Positions 30,706-39,549 of a stretch of 64,000 nt of DNA are shown in pieces (within the stretch, counting starts at the first letter, position 1; every line of letters begins with the position of its first letter). The DNA is from Rhizobium sp. Q54. Its GTDB lineage: Bacteria > Pseudomonadota > Alphaproteobacteria > SMXS01. Made by a program: the position numbers and the translations under genes. The notes under the pieces are model-generated. The model saw nothing but the letters and a program-made list of their open reading frames with translations, did no database searches and was not told where the DNA came from. The stretch covers positions 27,991 through 91,990 of the forward strand of contig CAMDTB010000002.1 in the NCBI GenBank assembly GCA_945907245.1. The letters run 5' to 3'.

Positions 30706-32004
30706 TTGCGCGCAGCCCCTTTCTTTCCTGGCCAGACCATGAGCACCGCCTATGCGGTGACGGTCGATGACATGTCGCTGCATTTCGACCCGGCCAAGCT
30801 GACCCCGAAGCAGCGCAAGGACGAGGCCGAAAGCGCCGATCTCATGGGTTTCCTGCAGGTGGTCTATATCGGCCTGGGCAAGCCCGCCGACTACGTCATG
30901 ATGTACGAGGAGTTCGGCGTCGCGCCCTGGCCCGAGCGGCTGGCGGCCATCACCGAATTCTTCAAGCGCATGGGCATCGACCACATCCCGCCCGAGCACC
31001 GTATCCTGCATCCCAAGACCGACTTCTATAATTCCATTGCCCGCAATCTGCCGCCGACCGACAGCATCACCCTCTACATGACCAGCGGCACCAACAGCGT
31101 GCTGCACAACGACCCCGAAGCCTACCGGGTCAGCCAGAACGTCAATTCCAAGATCCATTTCGCCCGCAACGCGCCCGGCTTCGGCATCCCGGTGCCGGAG
31201 ACCATCGTGCTCACCAAGGGCACGCTGGATTCGCCGCTGGCGCATGGCTTCATCGCAAAGCACGGCAACAAGGTGATGATGAAGGTCCTCGGTCTGGCCG
31301 GCGCGCGCAACGTGACGACCGTGACCAGCATCCAGGAGGCGAAGGACTACGTCGCCGAGTACGAGGACAGCATGGAGCTGATCCTGCAGCAGCGGCTGGA
31401 CCTGACCCGGTTCACCGAGATGACCGTCGATTTGCGGGTGACGCCCGATGAGATCGTCATCGCCAACGTGCGCAAGATCATGTTCGCCGACGGTGTCTGG
31501 GTCGGCAACCTGATCGGTCCGGACGTGATCCTGACCGAGGCGCACAAGGAGGTTCTGCTGAACGTTGGCGCCTACGCCCGCGCCCAGGGCTTCGTGTGCC
31601 CGGAAGGCATCAATTGCGGCATCGACTATTTCATCGCCGGCGACGAGGTGATGGTCACCGAGATCAACTGCCGCTGGACCGGCGGCCTGTTCCCCACCGA
31701 GATGATCCGCAAGGTCGGCGCCCAGAACGAAAGCTGCGTCGCCTTCGTCGACATGGTGCGCGATGACAAGTTCAACGACTGGCTGGGCTTCGTCGACCGT
31801 CATCTGTGGAAGGAGACCGAGGGCGAGTTCGCGATGATCCCGTTGGGTTTCAGCCCGATCCCGCAGGTCATCGATGGCGTCGACCATTTCCTGACCTGGC
31901 AGGTCGTGGCCGGCGATTTCGACGCCTTCAAGCAGGCCCGCCGGGACGAGCTGGGCGACGGCGCGCTGATGCGAGCGGATTCGATCAGCCTGGAGTTCAG
32001 CTGA
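30706..32004 (+). CDS. ATP-grasp domain-containing protein
   Basis: 432 residues. Start is a TTG at 30706 with GGAG 9 bases upstream; ATG 30739 is the alternative. The C-terminal half has ATP-grasp features: a flexible-loop region KHGNKVMMKVLGLAGARNVT, ELILQQRLDLTRFTEMTVDL and the metal-binding strand VMVTEINCRWTGG (EINxR-type). The N-terminal ~150 residues fit a pre-ATP-grasp domain. Such enzymes ligate an acid to an amine via an acyl-phosphate. Cytosolic. Preceded by a glutamine amidotransferase, so a joint amidation reaction is possible; the substrate is unknown. Confidence 0.8.
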   Translation: MRAAPFFPGQTMSTAYAVTVDDMSLHFDPAKLTPKQRKDEAESADLMGFLQVVYIGLGKPADYVMMYEEFGVAPWPERLAAITEFFKRMGIDHIPPEHRILHPKTDFYNSIARNLPPTDSITLYMTSGTNSVLHNDPEAYRVSQNVNSKIHFARNAPGFGIPVPETIVLTKGTLDSPLAHGFIAKHGNKVMMKVLGLAGARNVTTVTSIQEAKDYVAEYEDSMELILQQRLDLTRFTEMTVDLRVTPDEIVIANVRKIMFADGVWVGNLIGPDVILTEAHKEVLLNVGAYARAQGFVCPEGINCGIDYFIAGDEVMVTEINCRWTGGLFPTEMIRKVGAQNESCVAFVDMVRDDKFNDWLGFVDRHLWKETEGEFAMIPLGFSPIPQVIDGVDHFLTWQVVAGDFDAFKQARRDELGDGALMRADSISLEFS

Positions 32005-32165
32005 GCGGCCGACTGTTGCGCAATCGCTGGGGGGCAGGTGATGTTTGCGTGCATTGATCAATTGGCATTCCATATGTGGTAGCCAAGGATAGAATCTATT
32101 GCGGCCGAGATTGGCGCAATTTATAATGAATACAAAAGATGGTTACTGCTTGAGGTAGGTGAGGT

Positions 32166-32175
32166 GGGGGGGGGG
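32166..32175. repeat. Ten-guanine homopolymer upstream of the AT-rich cassette
   Basis: An unbroken G10 run ending 9-15 bases before the candidate starts (GTG 32185, ATG 32188, ATG 32191). It occupies the Shine-Dalgarno or promoter spacer position of the first gene and is the longest homopolymer noticed in the window. Confidence 0.9.
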
Positions 32176-32184
32176 TAATTTGAT

Positions 32185-32733
32185 GTGATGATGGAGCTAC
32201 TAAGTAGTGTCTTAGACTGGGCGTTTGATCAGAATAATGCGCTTCAAATAACGGGCGTTAGCTTTTGGTTGGCGGTTTTGAGTCTTTTCCTTACGATAAT
32301 TGGTTTTACCATTACATGGCTACAGCTAGTTAAAACAACGTCAGCTGCAGAAGCGGCTAAAGCTGAGTCGGAGAGGATTAAAATTTCTCTCAATGCCTAT
32401 GATCTCGCGCAGGAAGCGTCTCGTGCGATTTTTGCCTTACAAACTGCGCAAAAGCATCTCAGAAGCGGAAGCTTGTTTGACGCCGCAGAAAACTATGAAA
32501 TATATCGCCGCGGGCTTCTAACTCTCCGTGCAGGTTGCAAGAAATTGGATCCAGCAACAGTCCAGTCAATCGATGATGCGTCAAAATATATCTCTCATAT
32601 ATGTAGTCGCATAGAGGGCAGCATAAGCAAAAATGGAACCAATATAAATCAAGAGAAAACCTTAAACATCATGAGGAGCCATCTTGATTTGATTCATGAT
32701 GTTAGTCGCGTCATCGAAGGAGACTTAATATAA
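32185..32733 (+). CDS. Hypothetical single-pass membrane protein (AT-rich cassette, gene 1)
   Basis: 182 residues at the GTG; ATGs follow at 32188 and 32191. One strong membrane helix at about 25-48 (ITGVSFWLAVLSLFLTIIGF), then a charged helix LVKTTSAAEAAKAESERIKI and a mostly helical cytosolic domain (LAQEASRAIFALQTAQKHLR; IYRRGLLTLRAGCKKLD). Topology: short N-terminus out or in, large soluble C-terminal domain. No family recognised. The coding region is strongly AT-biased, with ATA, AAA and AGA codons rare elsewhere in the window, so it was probably transferred. The stop overlaps the next start by one base, so the two proteins are made together. Confidence 0.8.
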   Translation: MMMELLSSVLDWAFDQNNALQITGVSFWLAVLSLFLTIIGFTITWLQLVKTTSAAEAAKAESERIKISLNAYDLAQEASRAIFALQTAQKHLRSGSLFDAAENYEIYRRGLLTLRAGCKKLDPATVQSIDDASKYISHICSRIEGSISKNGTNINQEKTLNIMRSHLDLIHDVSRVIEGDLI

Positions 32734-33110
32734 TGGCAGATTTATCTGATAAATATGCCCTCTTGGTGGATCGACTTTACAGAAACACCATAGTTGACAA
32801 AATAATCTGGGAGCTCGACAGAGGTGGCGTGCCGTTAACAAAAATTTCAGATAAAACAATACGTGTATCAAAATCTTTGAACAGCGATGGACAGCCATTA
32901 GTTGTGGTTACCGTGTATGGGGAATCGGGTTCTGCGATTGAATCGTTCAATGATGAGTTTCTAACTTCTATTTCTCCTCCAGATTCCGACTTTATGACGT
33001 ATTGGGCAAAAATGGAGGCACTGCATCAACTCGCTATTCGACGTGCCACTGGCGCAGACAAAGCGTTGGATGAGCTACTGCGCGACTTAGATGACAAAAA
33101 TCTTGCTTAG
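32733..33110 (+). CDS. Hypothetical soluble protein (AT-rich cassette, gene 2)
   Basis: 125 residues, no membrane segment. N-terminal helix (ADLSDKYALLVDRLYRNTIV), then a strand-rich middle (KTIRVSKSLNSDGQPLVVVT, ending VTVYGESGS) and a C-terminal acidic helix (ADKALDELLRDLDDKNLA). Not recognised. Shares the AT-rich codon bias of gene 1 and is translationally coupled to it (TAATG), which argues for a two-protein system, for example a membrane effector or sensor with a cytosolic partner. This is inference only. Confidence 0.78.
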   Translation: MADLSDKYALLVDRLYRNTIVDKIIWELDRGGVPLTKISDKTIRVSKSLNSDGQPLVVVTVYGESGSAIESFNDEFLTSISPPDSDFMTYWAKMEALHQLAIRRATGADKALDELLRDLDDKNLA

Positions 33111-33234
33111 AGGCATCGTGCCGGTCAGTGGAGAATTCATCCAAAGCTTGGGGTGGAGCAATGAGCGACGTAAGCCATTTTGGGGCGGTCGTCATAGGGT
33201 TTGCTAATACTCCTTTCCCGGCTAAATATGCCCC

Positions 33235-34245
33235 ATGACCAAATACTCCGTTCTCGATCTCTGCCCCGTCGTCGAAGGCGCCACGCCGGCCGACGCGTTC
33301 CGCAACTCGCGCGACCTCGCGCAGCATGCGGAGCGGCTCGGCTACGAGCGGTTCTGGCTGGCCGAGCATCACGGCATGCCCGGCGTCGCGAGCGCGGCCA
33401 CGTCCATCGTCATCTCGCATGTGGCGGCCGGCACCTCGACGATCAGGGTGGGCGCCGGCGGCATCATGCTGCCGAACCATGCGCCGCTGGTGATCGCCGA
33501 GCAGTTCGGCACCCTCGTCTCGCTCTATCCGGGACGGGTCGACCTGGGGCTGGGCCGCGCGCCTGGCACCGACCAGATGACCGCGCGCGCGCTGCGCCGC
33601 AACCTGGACTCCGATCCGAACGAGTTCCCGCGCGATGTGATGGAGCTGGTGAACTATTTCCGCGACCCCGATCCCAACAACTATGTCCGCGCCATTCCCG
33701 GCGAGGGCACCCATGTGCCGGTGTGGATCCTGGGCTCCAGCCTGTTCGGCGCGTCGCTGGCGGCGGCGCTGGGCCTGCCCTTCGCCTTCGCCTCGCACTT
33801 CGCGCCGGCGCAGATGATGCAGGCCATCGAGATCTACCGGAGCAAGTTCAAGCCGTCCGAGTTCCTGGAAAAATCCTACCTGATGCTGGGCTACAACGTG
33901 TTCGCCGCGCCGACCGACGCCGAGGCGCGGCTGCTGGCCAGTTCCATGCAGCAGGCGTTCATCGCCATCCGCACCGGCCGCTCGGTCCGACTGCAGCCGC
34001 CGATCGAGAATTTCCAGGATACGCTCGGCCCGTCCGAACTCTACCTGCTGGAGCAGACCCTCGACCGCTCGGCGATCGGCTCGCCCGAGACGGTACGCCG
34101 GACGCTGGAGGATTTCGTCGGCAAGACCGGCGCCGACGAGGTGATGATCGCCTCGCAGATCTACGACCACGACCTGCGCAAGCGCTCCTACGCGATTACC
34201 GCCGACGTGGTGGGCATGGCAGCGACTGCATCGGTGACTGCGTAA
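33235..34245 (+). CDS. LLM class flavin-dependent oxidoreductase (luciferase-like)
   Basis: 336 residues, single TIM-barrel of the bacterial luciferase superfamily: [11 protein letters not shown] at the N-terminus, [40 protein letters not shown] and [14 protein letters not shown] are the signatures of the MsnO8/YhbW-type LLM proteins. It uses FMNH2 and O2 to oxidise an unknown organic substrate; a separate flavin reductase would be needed and is not next to it. It lies directly after the AT-rich cassette, where GC content returns to normal. Confidence 0.92.
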   Translation: MTKYSVLDLCPVVEGATPADAFRNSRDLAQHAERLGYERFWLAEHHGMPGVASAATSIVISHVAAGTSTIRVGAGGIMLPNHAPLVIAEQFGTLVSLYPGRVDLGLGRAPGTDQMTARALRRNLDSDPNEFPRDVMELVNYFRDPDPNNYVRAIPGEGTHVPVWILGSSLFGASLAAALGLPFAFASHFAPAQMMQAIEIYRSKFKPSEFLEKSYLMLGYNVFAAPTDAEARLLASSMQQAFIAIRTGRSVRLQPPIENFQDTLGPSELYLLEQTLDRSAIGSPETVRRTLEDFVGKTGADEVMIASQIYDHDLRKRSYAITADVVGMAATASVTA

Positions 34246-34497
34246 TCTCGTCTCGAAGCGCGCCGTCAGGCTCAGCATCCCCGGCGCCTCGGGCAGAAAA
34301 TATTTACAATTCAAATCAACTGGGTAAAAAAATCCCCTTCATAAAGAAACATGGTCGTTACACGTAGTAAAAGTGGCCCGCTGTATGAATATTATGTGAC
34401 TCTGGCCCATTTTCATTGACGCCTTCTTGCCCCCTGAGTCACTAACTTCTGTCGGGGCCAATTGTGAACCGCTCAACCTGCTTGGGAGGTGATCGCG

Positions 34498-36411
34498 GTG
34501 ACGAATATCAGCTTGTATGGCGGTGAACCGGAAGAGCCGGGGCACGAGCGTGTGCACCCGGGGTGGGCCGCGCGACGCATGAGCGCTTCTGCTCTGGCCG
34601 GACGTGAGACGCGCCCGCTCGCCCAGGCGCCTGTCTACATCCGCCGCCTGCCAACCGATTTCGAGGCCATGCTGATCGGTCTCGAACACGCGTTTCAGCC
34701 CATCGTCAACAGCCATTCGGGCGTATGCTTCGGTTACGAGGCGCTGCTGCGCAACGTCGACCGCTATGGATTCGGCAGCATTCAGGAATTTTTCGACGCC
34801 TGCGAAGGCGCGGGTGTGTTGTCGGAGATGGAAGCGGCGCTGCACGAGAAGGCCATCATCAAGTTCTCGCAGCTTCCCCATGCCGACCGGGTGAAGCTGT
34901 TCCTCAATGTCGACAACCGGGTGATCGACCAGCTTCCGCTGCCGGGCAAGCCGCTGGACCAGATCCTCTCGAAGGCGGGCCTGTCCCGTTCCGGGATCGT
35001 GTTCGAGATATCCGAGCGCCTGCCCGTGCGGCAGGACCAGGAGATGATGGAATCGCTCGAACGCATCAAGGGCCAGGGCCTCAACATCGCCGTCGACGAT
35101 TTCGGCGTCGGCTTTTCCGGCCTGCAGCTGCTGTACCGGGTAGAGCCCGACTACATCAAGGTGGATCGGTTCTTCATCGCCGGCATCAAGGAAGACAACC
35201 GCAAGAAGTTCCTGCTGTCGCATATCGTCGACATCGCCCGTCTGCTGGGAATTACGGTCATCGCAGAAGGCGTCGAAACCGAACGAGAGTTCCTGGTCTG
35301 CAAGGAACTGGGCTGCGACCTGATCCAGGGCTACCTGGTGCAGCGTCCGACCAGGCGGATGTCCGAACTGCGGATGCACTATGAGGACATCACTGTCCTC
35401 AGCGCCCGCGAGCGCCGGCGCAAGACCTCGGACTACCAGTTCATCAAGGACAATCTGGAGCCCATCGACGCCATCCCGATCGATACGCCGATGCTGTCGG
35501 TGCTGCAGAAATTCTCCGACCGCCCGCGCTTCGCGTATTTCCCGGTGGTCGACGCCATGGGTATGCCGCTGGGCGTGGTGCGCGAGGCCGACGTCAAATA
35601 TTTCGTCTATTCGCGGTTCGGCCGCGACCTGCTGTCGAACCGCAGCTTCGCGGTGACGCTGGATCAGATCGTCAGCACCTGTCCGGTCGTCGACATCAAC
35701 AGCCGCGCCGAGAAGATCCTCGAGGTGTTCTCCGTCGATAACCCGGCCCAGTGCGCCATCGTCACCGAGAACATGCACTATCTGGGCACGCTCAACGCCC
35801 AATCGCTCCTCGGAATCCTGACCGAGAAAAACCTGACCATGGCGCGCGACCAGAACCCGCTGACGCGCATGGCCGGCAACACACTGATCGAGGAGTTTGT
35901 GTCCGAGGCGCTGATGGACACGGCCGAGGATTACATCTTCGCCTATTTCGACTTCGACTACTTCAAGCCGTTCAACGACCGCTACGGTTTCCGCACCGGC
36001 GACCGGGCAATCCTGCTGTTCTCCGAGATCATGCGGCGGACGCTGCGCAGCGCCTGCTTCCTTGGCCATATCGGCGGCGACGATTTCTTCGCCGGATTCC
36101 GTGCCGGCGATTCCGAGGCGGCCCTGGCGGCGGTGGTCCAGGCCCAGAACCAGTTCGCCCATGAGATTACCAGCCTTTACGATGCCGAAGCGCGTGTGTC
36201 AGCGTCGATCACGGGCGAGGACCGCGGCGGGCACACCCGCGCGTTTCCCCTGATGCGGGTAAGCGCGGCGGTGGTGCGCGTCCCCGCCGGGCGCGGCATC
36301 CGCACCACCGACGAGGTGGTGCAGTTGATGACGTCGCTAAAAAAGGATGCCAAGCAGGCCAAGGACAATATCGCCTCGGTGACCCTCCCGGCGCTCCAGC
36401 CACAGGACTAA
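34498..36411 (+). CDS. EAL-CBS-GGDEF c-di-GMP signalling protein
   Basis: 637 residues from GTG 34498, which has GGGAGG 8 bases upstream. Domain order is EAL (~50-300), a CBS pair (~310-430), GGDEF (~445-620). EAL catalytic set looks complete: YEALLR, FLNVDN, FEISER, DDFGVGFSG, YIKVDRFF, AEGVETE, IQGYLVQRP. So phosphodiesterase activity against c-di-GMP is likely. The cyclase domain has degenerate signature GGDDFF in place of GGDEF, although DFDYFKPFNDRYG is kept, so it may act as a GTP sensor instead. No membrane segment. CBS domains suggest control by adenine nucleotides. Single-gene unit. Confidence 0.9.
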   Translation: MTNISLYGGEPEEPGHERVHPGWAARRMSASALAGRETRPLAQAPVYIRRLPTDFEAMLIGLEHAFQPIVNSHSGVCFGYEALLRNVDRYGFGSIQEFFDACEGAGVLSEMEAALHEKAIIKFSQLPHADRVKLFLNVDNRVIDQLPLPGKPLDQILSKAGLSRSGIVFEISERLPVRQDQEMMESLERIKGQGLNIAVDDFGVGFSGLQLLYRVEPDYIKVDRFFIAGIKEDNRKKFLLSHIVDIARLLGITVIAEGVETEREFLVCKELGCDLIQGYLVQRPTRRMSELRMHYEDITVLSARERRRKTSDYQFIKDNLEPIDAIPIDTPMLSVLQKFSDRPRFAYFPVVDAMGMPLGVVREADVKYFVYSRFGRDLLSNRSFAVTLDQIVSTCPVVDINSRAEKILEVFSVDNPAQCAIVTENMHYLGTLNAQSLLGILTEKNLTMARDQNPLTRMAGNTLIEEFVSEALMDTAEDYIFAYFDFDYFKPFNDRYGFRTGDRAILLFSEIMRRTLRSACFLGHIGGDDFFAGFRAGDSEAALAAVVQAQNQFAHEITSLYDAEARVSASITGEDRGGHTRAFPLMRVSAAVVRVPAGRGIRTTDEVVQLMTSLKKDAKQAKDNIASVTLPALQPQD

Positions 36412-36565
36412 CCCTTTGGCAAAATTCCCGTAACGGTTGCGCAACCTGGGCGTGAAGCGTGGTGTCGTTTCGACGAGGCCTGCGGTTGTCTGTCAGGGGA
36501 CGGACGGCCCTCTTTCATAAGGCATGTCCCGTGGCGGCATTTGCGCCGTGGGTGGGAGACAGCCA

Positions 36566-37939
36566 ATGAACCGCGCAGCCCTTGCTCTGCTTACCCCTCT
36601 TGTTGCCCTCGCCGCCTTCACCGCGACCTCGGACGCTCAGGAAGAGCGACCTCAACGCGCCAGTCCGCCGCCGGATATGAGGCAGGTCCAGCCCAGCGCG
36701 GACGAGCGTCCCCAGCGAGCCAGTCGTCCGCCGGGTGTGATGCAGGCCGAGCCCGACGCGCAGCCGGCCCATCAGCCCGTCCAGCGGGACACGTCGCGCG
36801 TCGGGGCGACGGTGTTCAAGGCCGATGACGACGTGCCCTACAGGCTTGCCCCCGGAACCCTTGAACGGCTCAAGCCGGGCGCCGCTACGATGCGGAATGT
36901 CCAGCAGCCCATGTCCGACCTGCCCTATTTCGGCGACGATCTGCCGCCCAGCAGGCGCGCATCCAGGCCGGGCAGAAGCTCTACCTGACCGGCAACAGAG
37001 GCAATTCCAGCGCGCCGCACCTGCATGTCCATCAGCAGGACGAGGACGGCAACCCGGTGCAGTTCAAGTTCCGCCGCGGCCTGTCGACTCCGGTCATGGA
37101 GGGGCAAGAAGGCCGACATCAACAAACGGACCCGATTTGCCGGCAGCCGCATCCCGGACGGTCCGGTGCTGTTCTGGCCGCCCGAGAAGCTGGTGGGCGA
37201 GAATTCCCGCCATGGCTACGCCGCAGCAAACTTCCAGCGCTGGTTCGACCACATGGCCGACTCCGGCTACTGGCTCGAATGGCTCGACGGCTACAGCGTC
37301 GACGGCAAGGCTTTCCTGAACCATGTCTGGCGGCCGGCCAAGGGCGAATGGCGCGCCTTCTTCCTGATCAGCCCGGCCGCCTACCAGGCCGAGTTCACCA
37401 AGGCCGAGAACGACAAGTTCTATCCCGTCATGGTCGACAGCTCGCTGGTCAACGTCCAGACGCGCTACTCGGTAATCTTCGTCAAGAACAAGCCGGGCGG
37501 CTCCCTGGCGCGGCACGGCCTGACCTATGACCAGCACATGGCCGTCATGGACGAGGCCAAGGGCAAGAACCTCAACCCGGTCAACATCTCCGTCGTGTCG
37601 ACCGGCGGCCAGGAGCGCTACACCGTGCTCTGGCGCTCGGAGAACATCGGCAGCTGGGTGGTGAAGTCGAAGGTCCCCGAAGCCGACTACCAGGCGCTCT
37701 ACAACACCCAGTCCGGGGAAAACCGCAAGCCGTCCTACGTCAACGCCTACATGGACAACGGCAAGCCGACCTACACGGTGGTGTTCGCCCGGATACCGGG
37801 AAACCGCAAGGACCGCCACGGCATGACCCCGGACCAGTACCAGGCGGAGTTCAACAGCGCGAACCTGCCGGTCCGGGCCGTCTCGGGCTATGACGGCGCG
37901 CAATCGAACCACAAGTTCATCGCGTTCTGGCGGCAGTAA
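36566..37939 (+). pseudogene. M23-type peptidase with C-terminal BTRD1-like repeats, two compensating frameshifts
   Basis: A signal peptide (NRAALALLTPLVALAAFTAT, cleaved near SDAQ) and a Pro/Gln-rich linker repeated as ERPQRAS begin in one frame. Around the C run at 36947-36949 the homology shifts frame (ARIQAGQKLYLTGNRGN, then SSAPHLHVHQQDEDG, the M23 HxH zinc site) and around the G run 37101-37104 it returns (KKADINK). The remainder holds about four repeats of a ~45-residue unit (for example YSVIFVKN, RYTVLWRS, YTVVFARI), like bacterial tandem repeat domain 1 seen with polyglycine hydrolases. Restored, the protein would be ~457 residues, secreted and cell-wall active. Either a decaying gene or homopolymer errors. 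Confidence 0.75.
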
Positions 37940-37967
37940 AGCCTTTCGCCCGTTCGGCCCCTGACGT

Positions 37968-38699
37968 TCAGGCGCCGAGCGCGGCGCTCAGCCTTTCGGC
38001 GTAGAAGTCGGCAAGGCCGTTCAGGGCAGCGGCGCAGTCGCCGTTGAACGACGAACCGTGCATCAGCGCCAGCGTCCTCGGCTGGAGCGCGGCGAGCGAA
38101 CGGATGATAGGCGCGGTCGAGGGCTTGATCGCAGACGCCAGGAACATGGATTCGGCCTGCGCCGCCGGACCGACGATGTCCGTGCTCACCAGCGGCGGCA
38201 CGTCGCCCACATGGGTGAACAGGTCGCCGCACAGCAGGGTGCCGGTCACCTCCTCGTACATCAGGCCGGCTTCCCAGCCATGGGGCACGTGCGGCGTGTC
38301 GATGTAGCGCACCCGCCGTCCGCCGAGGTCCAGTACCGCGCCGTCGGTCAGCGCCAGCGGCGGCCGGTCGGCCAGGTCCTGCAGCGACACCATGGAAGCG
38401 GTCATGCCATGCGCCACCTCGGCACGAGGCGCGGCCGCCAGCCATTCGTTCATGGCGCCGCACTCATCGGCCTCCATATGGCCGAATCCGATGTAGCGCA
38501 GCTGGTCGACCGGCAGGATCCGGCCGAGCGCCTCGGCGATCAGTGGAAACATCCGGCGGTAACCGCAATGGAACAGCAGCGGCTGGTCGGCGTCGACCAG
38601 GAACTGGTTGAAGGTGAAGCCGGCGGGCGGCGCCACGTCGGTGACGTAGGTCGACAGCCGGTAGATGCGGTCGGCGATTTCAGTAATCCGGGTCTGCAT
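37968..38699 (-). CDS. MBL-fold metallohydrolase, ODP/FprA-like
   Basis: 243 residues. The metal set follows the oxygen-binding di-iron protein branch: FGHMEADECGA (HxExD), AHGMTAS, DTPHVPHGWEAG, LLCGDLFTHVGD and MHGSSFNGD. This is the N-terminal module of FprA-type flavodiiron proteins without the flavodoxin domain, so NO/O2 reductase activity is uncertain. No signal peptide. Last gene of a minus-strand cluster with an SDR (13 bases upstream) and an acyl-CoA synthetase. Confidence 0.82.
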   Translation of the reverse strand: MQTRITEIADRIYRLSTYVTDVAPPAGFTFNQFLVDADQPLLFHCGYRRMFPLIAEALGRILPVDQLRYIGFGHMEADECGAMNEWLAAAPRAEVAHGMTASMVSLQDLADRPPLALTDGAVLDLGGRRVRYIDTPHVPHGWEAGLMYEEVTGTLLCGDLFTHVGDVPPLVSTDIVGPAAQAESMFLASAIKPSTAPIIRSLAALQPRTLALMHGSSFNGDCAAALNGLADFYAERLSAALGA

Positions 38700-38711
38700 G
38701 CCTGCCTCCCT

Positions 38712-39533
38712 TCAGTCGCGCTTCATGGCGGCGCGGGCAAGCATGGCGGGCGACCGGGAGAAATCGATCCAGCCGCCGGTCAAACCCGCGCTCAGGCCGC
38801 CATCGACGACGATATCGACGCCGTTGAGCCAGCCGCAATCGCCCAGGGCGACGAATTCGATGACTTTCGCGATGTCGTCGGGCTCCGCCGGCCGGCCGAT
38901 CTGCCGGTTCATCCACGCCACCTGCTCGGCGCCGATCTGCGCGGTGAAATTGTCGGTCAGGCGGGTCTGCGTCCCGCCGGGACTGACGCTGTTCACACGG
39001 ACACCATGCGGCAGCGCCAGCCCCGCCGCGCGATAGGTCCACGCCACCGCGCACTGCTTGGAGAAGGTATAGGGATCCCGCTCCCACAGGGACGCGTTGT
39101 CCCGGCACCAGGCCAATCCGGCAGCGAAGTCGGGCGTATCGAGGAGTTGGCCGACCACGGCAGCGCGCCTTTGCCAGTCGCGACCGGCGGTAGAGGCGAC
39201 GGTCGTCACGCTGCCGCCCGCGCGAAGGCGCGGCAGTATCCGTTCGCTCAGGTGGCGCATGCCCAGGAAGTTGACCGCCACGACAGGCTCGGCCGGGCGC
39301 GGGCCGGGAATGCCCGCCACGTTGACCAGCGCATCCCATGGGCCGCGCAGAGCGTCGACAACGGTATCTATGGCCTCGGCGTCCGACAGGTCGCACGTCA
39401 CGAACCGGCCATGGCCATGGTCTGGTTCGGCTACGTCCAGGATGGTGATCTCGGCGCCCTGTGCCGCCATTCGCGCGGCGGTGGCGGCGCCGATGCCAGT
39501 GGCTCCTCCCGTCATCAGAACCGTCGCGGCCAT
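38712..39533 (-). CDS. SDR oxidoreductase, coniferyl-alcohol/3-alpha-hydroxysteroid dehydrogenase-like
   Basis: 273 residues. NAD motif TGGATGIGAAT; acidic ILDVAEPD after beta2 (NAD preference); NVAGIPG replacing NNAG, typical of the HsdA/CalA-like group; short beta-alpha region lacking part of the usual fold; catalytic Ser and YTFSK; C-terminal NGVDIVVDGGLSAGL. The group oxidises coniferyl alcohol, 3-alpha-hydroxysteroids or related alcohols. Tightly spaced with the MBL gene and with the acyl-CoA synthetase 16 bases upstream, so one catabolic operon. Confidence 0.88.
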   Translation of the reverse strand: MAATVLMTGGATGIGAATAARMAAQGAEITILDVAEPDHGHGRFVTCDLSDAEAIDTVVDALRGPWDALVNVAGIPGPRPAEPVVAVNFLGMRHLSERILPRLRAGGSVTTVASTAGRDWQRRAAVVGQLLDTPDFAAGLAWCRDNASLWERDPYTFSKQCAVAWTYRAAGLALPHGVRVNSVSPGGTQTRLTDNFTAQIGAEQVAWMNRQIGRPAEPDDIAKVIEFVALGDCGWLNGVDIVVDGGLSAGLTGGWIDFSRSPAMLARAAMKRD

Positions 39534-39549
39534 CGGCGTTCTCCCGTCC

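Noticed and set aside
34339..36162. 607-residue minus-strand open frame opposite the EAL-GGDEF gene
   Set aside because: Shadow; the plus-strand product has complete catalytic motifs.
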